NCBI GenBank assembly: GCA_003565035.1
Contig: PXDP01000280.1
Coordinates: 1 to 7,028, forward strand
DNA length: 7,028 nt
Origin: PVC group bacterium
GTDB taxonomy: Bacteria; Verrucomicrobiota; Kiritimatiellia; SS1-B-03-39; UBA6053
Direction: 5' to 3'
Shown here: positions 6,734 through 7,028 of the stretch, in pieces
Position numbering within the stretch: position 1 is the stretch's first letter
How the letters are laid out: every line of letters begins with the position of its first letter
Program-made: the position numbers and the translations under genes
The notes under the pieces: model-generated
Database searches by the model: none
Seen by the model: only the letters and a program-made list of their open reading frames with translations
What the model was told of the DNA's origin: nothing

Positions 6734-6769
6734 CAAAGCTGTCCCCAGTTCATCAACTGGGGACCTTTG
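6734..6769 (+). terminator. Long stable stem-loop, likely end of the sdh transcript
   Basis: GTCCCCAGTT (6741-6750) and AACTGGGGAC (6755-6764) form a perfect 10-bp stem with a CATC loop. The stem extends by CAAAG (6734-6738) with CTTTG (6765-6769) past a 2-nt bulge (CT, 6739-6740), giving 15 pairs. This is the most stable short hairpin in the window. It lacks a long T-run, but CTTTG follows the GC-rich part directly. Because it is symmetric, it could also act on a transcript arriving from the opposite side. Confidence 0.55.
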
Positions 6770-6770
6770 C

Positions 6771-7028
6771 ATCTGCGGCCTAACGCAGGGTCCTCCCGCA
6801 ACCGAATTGACCACCCGCTCGCAAGCTCGCTTGAGGGCACGGAGGAAGAAAGACGGAGACCTTGGGTACGGGAGGGAATGCCGCGAGCCCCGGATTTCAC
6901 CCCAAAACTGCGGCATCTCCCTCCGGCAACCTTTCCGCTCAACCGGAGGCTGCCAGGATGGGGTTCGGCTCTTCGGGGTGCCTTCCGGGGTTTACCACGC
7001 CAGGGGCGTGGCTCGCCGAACCCACCCG
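6771..7028. other. Noncoding stretch rich in long inverted repeats (structured RNA or dispersed repeat)
   Basis: No credible gene, tRNA or rRNA was found. Several strong dyads are visible. First, GGAGGGAATGCCGC (6871-6884) pairs with GCGGCAT-C-TCCCTCC (6910-6924) through one bulged base, with a 25-nt loop. Second, CCTCCGG (6920-6926) pairs with CCGGAGG (6943-6949) and competes with the first. Third, GGGTTCGGC (6961-6969) pairs with GCCGAACCC (7015-7023) and encloses the hairpin CCACGCC/GGCGTGG (6995-7001 with 7005-7011). A purine-rich run with few interruptions lies at 6833-6860. The region may continue beyond the window edge. Confidence 0.4.

Noticed and set aside
6635..6942. Two overlapping - strand frames (93 and 69 codons) in the tail after sdhB
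   Set aside because: They read through the stable hairpins and one runs into the end of sdhB. The peptides are basic and featureless. They are better explained as translations of a structured or repeat region.
6961..7023. tRNA-like gene
   Set aside because: The outer helix and size are suggestive, but there is no anticodon arm, no T-loop consensus and no D-arm.
1..7028. CRISPR array, insertion sequence or phage attachment site
   Set aside because: No regularly spaced direct repeats, transposase or integrase gene, or tRNA-associated repeat was seen.

Overview
The window suggests a moderately GC-rich, Gram-negative (diderm) bacterium with respiratory metabolism. It holds two unrelated gene blocks, all on the + strand, and ends in a structured noncoding stretch. 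The combination of a type II secretion (T2SS) or related pilus operon and a type B succinate dehydrogenase in the order C-A-B would fit the Verrucomicrobiota/Kiritimatiellota/Lentisphaerota side of the PVC group. It would also fit other deep-branching diderms. This placement is an inference from gene style only and is weak.

Region 1 (1-3097) is the 3' part of a secretion or pseudopilus assembly operon. It starts with the end of an unrecognised four-helix membrane protein. Next come a GspK-like minor pseudopilin, a GspL-like assembly-platform protein (actin-like cytoplasmic half, one membrane helix, ferredoxin-like periplasmic half) and a small GspM/PilO-like partner. Overlapping stop and start codons (about 29 or 0 bp depending on the GspK start, then 13 bp, then 4 bp) point to one translationally coupled transcript. 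Together these proteins would form the pseudopilus tip and the inner-membrane platform that links the cytoplasmic ATPase to the pseudopilus.

Region 2 (3098-3200) is a short AT-rich gap. It carries a possible promoter, a perfect 8-bp inverted repeat and a possible 36-codon ORF whose two ends overlap the flanking genes.

Region 3 (3201-6684) is a complete sdhCAB operon. SdhC is a single five-helix cytochrome b that retains all four histidines corresponding to the heme ligands of Bacillus subtilis SdhC. SdhA is the FAD-carrying catalytic subunit and SdhB is the three-cluster iron-sulfur subunit. Electrons would run between the FAD, the 2Fe-2S, 4Fe-4S and 3Fe-4S clusters, the two hemes and (probably) menaquinone. 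The sequence alone does not say whether succinate oxidation or fumarate reduction dominates.

Region 4 (6685-7028, 344 bp) has no credible gene. It begins with three consecutive stem-loops right after the sdhB stop, two of them very stable, which probably form the operon's terminator region. It continues into a stretch rich in long-range inverted repeats that could be a structured RNA or a dispersed repeat. Nothing in the window is clearly a new system. The most unusual parts are this structured tail, the linking micro-ORF and the unrecognised membrane protein at the 5' edge.
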